Shown here: in pieces, positions 6,221 through 6,749 of the stretch
How the letters are laid out: the number at the start of each line of letters is the position of its first letter
Numbering within the stretch: the stretch's first letter is position 1
Source: Flavobacteriaceae bacterium
GTDB lineage: Bacteria > Bacteroidota > Bacteroidia > Flavobacteriales > Flavobacteriaceae
Reading direction: 5' to 3'
Assembly: GCA_030625995.1 (NCBI GenBank)
Contig: DAOUPU010000140.1
Coordinates: 1-6,749, forward strand
Length of the DNA: 6,749 nt
Position numbers and translations under genes: made by a program
Notes under the pieces: model-generated
Database searches by the model: none
What the model was told of the DNA's origin: nothing
Seen by the model: the letters and a program-made list of their open reading frames with translations, nothing else

Positions 6221-6257
6221 GGATAATATTTTTAACATTTGACTCTCAAGATTATCC
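6221..6257. repeat. 7-bp inverted repeat after the serine hydrolase gene
   Basis: GGATAAT (6221-6227) and ATTATCC (6251-6257) are perfect inverted copies separated by 23 nt. The left arm begins two bases after the serine hydrolase stop codon. The spacer contains TTTGACT (6238-6244), which resembles a -33/-35 element, so the dyad could be an operator around a promoter for the SIMPL gene or a loose 3' hairpin. No convincing -7/-10 box follows and the arms are short, so chance is a real possibility. Confidence 0.25.
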
Positions 6258-6311
6258 AAATAATGATAAAAACCTAAGGAGTAATTGAAAACAAAAAATA
6301 AAACTATACAA

Positions 6312-6749
6312 ATGAAAAGAATAATTATTTTAACCCTGACAATTTTTGTTACCAATATTGTCTGCTCTCAAACAAAAAATTTTATTGATCAACCTTATAT
6401 AGAAACTAGGGCGAGTGTAGATACGTTGGTCGTACCTGACCGAATTTTTTTATCAATATTTATAAATGAAGAGGATACAAAAGGAAAAATTTCTCTGGAG
6501 GAACAAGAAAATAAAATGGCAAGCAAACTCAAATCATTAGGTATTGATCTCGATAAACAATTAAGCCTTTCAGATTTGGGGAGTAATTTTAAAAAATACT
6601 TTTTAAAAAGCCAAGACATAGAAAAAAATAAATCCTATTCTTTACTAGTGTATACTGCAAAAGAAGCAGGCGAGGTTATTAGTGGGTTAGAACAAATAGG
6701 AATTTCAAATGTTGATCTGGAAAGAACAGAATATTCAAAAATGGAAGAG
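6312..6749 (+). CDS. Secreted SIMPL-domain (DUF541) protein, N-terminal part (3' end outside window)
   Basis: The frame is open from ATG 6312 to the window edge, 146 codons. Residues 1-19 (MKRIIILTLTIFVTNIVCS) form a signal peptide with probable cleavage before QTKNF. The mature part begins FIDQPYIETRASVDTLVVPD, the typical first strand of the SIMPL/DUF541 fold. It continues through INEEDTKGKISLEEQENKM, a KLKSLGIDLDKQLSLSDLGS segment and LLVYTAKEAGEVISGLEQIG, matching the alternating strand-helix layout of the family as seen in many Bacteroidota. The family includes Brucella BP26 and is thought to form periplasmic or outer-membrane oligomers; its role is poorly understood. VC at 17-18 is not a convincing lipobox, so a soluble periplasmic protein is more likely than a lipoprotein. 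An in-frame TTG at 6285 sits 3 nt after AAGGAG, but that spacing is too short and it would put hydrophilic residues before the signal peptide, so ATG 6312 is preferred. Confidence 0.85.
   Translation, partial: MKRIIILTLTIFVTNIVCSQTKNFIDQPYIETRASVDTLVVPDRIFLSIFINEEDTKGKISLEEQENKMASKLKSLGIDLDKQLSLSDLGSNFKKYFLKSQDIEKNKSYSLLVYTAKEAGEVISGLEQIGISNVDLERTEYSKMEE

Noticed and set aside
6276..6287. AAGGAG followed by an in-frame TTG as start of the SIMPL protein
   Set aside because: Only 3 nt separate them, and the added residues would precede the signal peptide.
1..6749. CRISPR array, defence system, mobile element or tRNA
   Set aside because: No regularly spaced repeats, transposase or integrase features, terminal inverted repeats, or tRNA-like folds were found on reading both strands.

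Overview
The window is AT-rich and densely coding on the + strand. It looks like chromosomal DNA from a Bacteroidota member, most likely a flavobacterium-like organism. The reasons are the low GC, mostly absent Shine-Dalgarno sequences, short signal peptides ending in SQ or AQ, a TAnnTTTG-type box upstream of one gene, and gene families common in that phylum (MalY/PatB lyase, S1 sulfatase, GH16, SIMPL protein). The phylum is an inference; no marker gene is present. No tRNA, rRNA, CRISPR array, insertion sequence or minus-strand gene could be supported.

Layout. Positions 1-174 hold the C-terminal end of a PLP-dependent MalY/PatB-type C-S lyase/aminotransferase. It is followed by a stand-alone YhbS-like GNAT acetyltransferase (297-827). 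A 226-bp gap (828-1053), the longest non-coding stretch, holds weak hairpins and a possible promoter. Next come three closely spaced genes that look like one transcription unit: a membrane-anchored NAPE-PLD/UlaG-like metallo-beta-lactamase-fold hydrolase (1054-2193), a secreted family 16 glycoside hydrolase (2291-3046, with an open 5' extension to 2195) and a secreted S1 formylglycine sulfatase (3057-4817). After a 114-bp gap with a hairpin across the sulfatase stop codon come a secreted serine hydrolase of the beta-lactamase/esterase family (4932-6218) and the start of a secreted SIMPL (DUF541) protein that runs off the right edge (6312-6749).

How the genes may work together. The strongest functional link is the GH16 enzyme 10 bp upstream of the sulfatase. 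Both carry signal peptides and intact catalytic motifs, which suggests a small unit acting outside the cytoplasm on a sulfated polysaccharide. No SusC/SusD pair, transporter or regulator is visible, so this is not a complete polysaccharide utilisation locus within the window and the substrate is open. The MBL hydrolase, serine hydrolase and SIMPL protein are also predicted to be exported, so five consecutive genes are envelope or secreted proteins. A shared pathway for all five is not shown by the sequence. I did not find a clearly new system. The most unusual items are the divergent GH16 enzyme, the sulfatase's extra C-terminal domain, and the membrane-anchored MBL enzyme placed directly before them.
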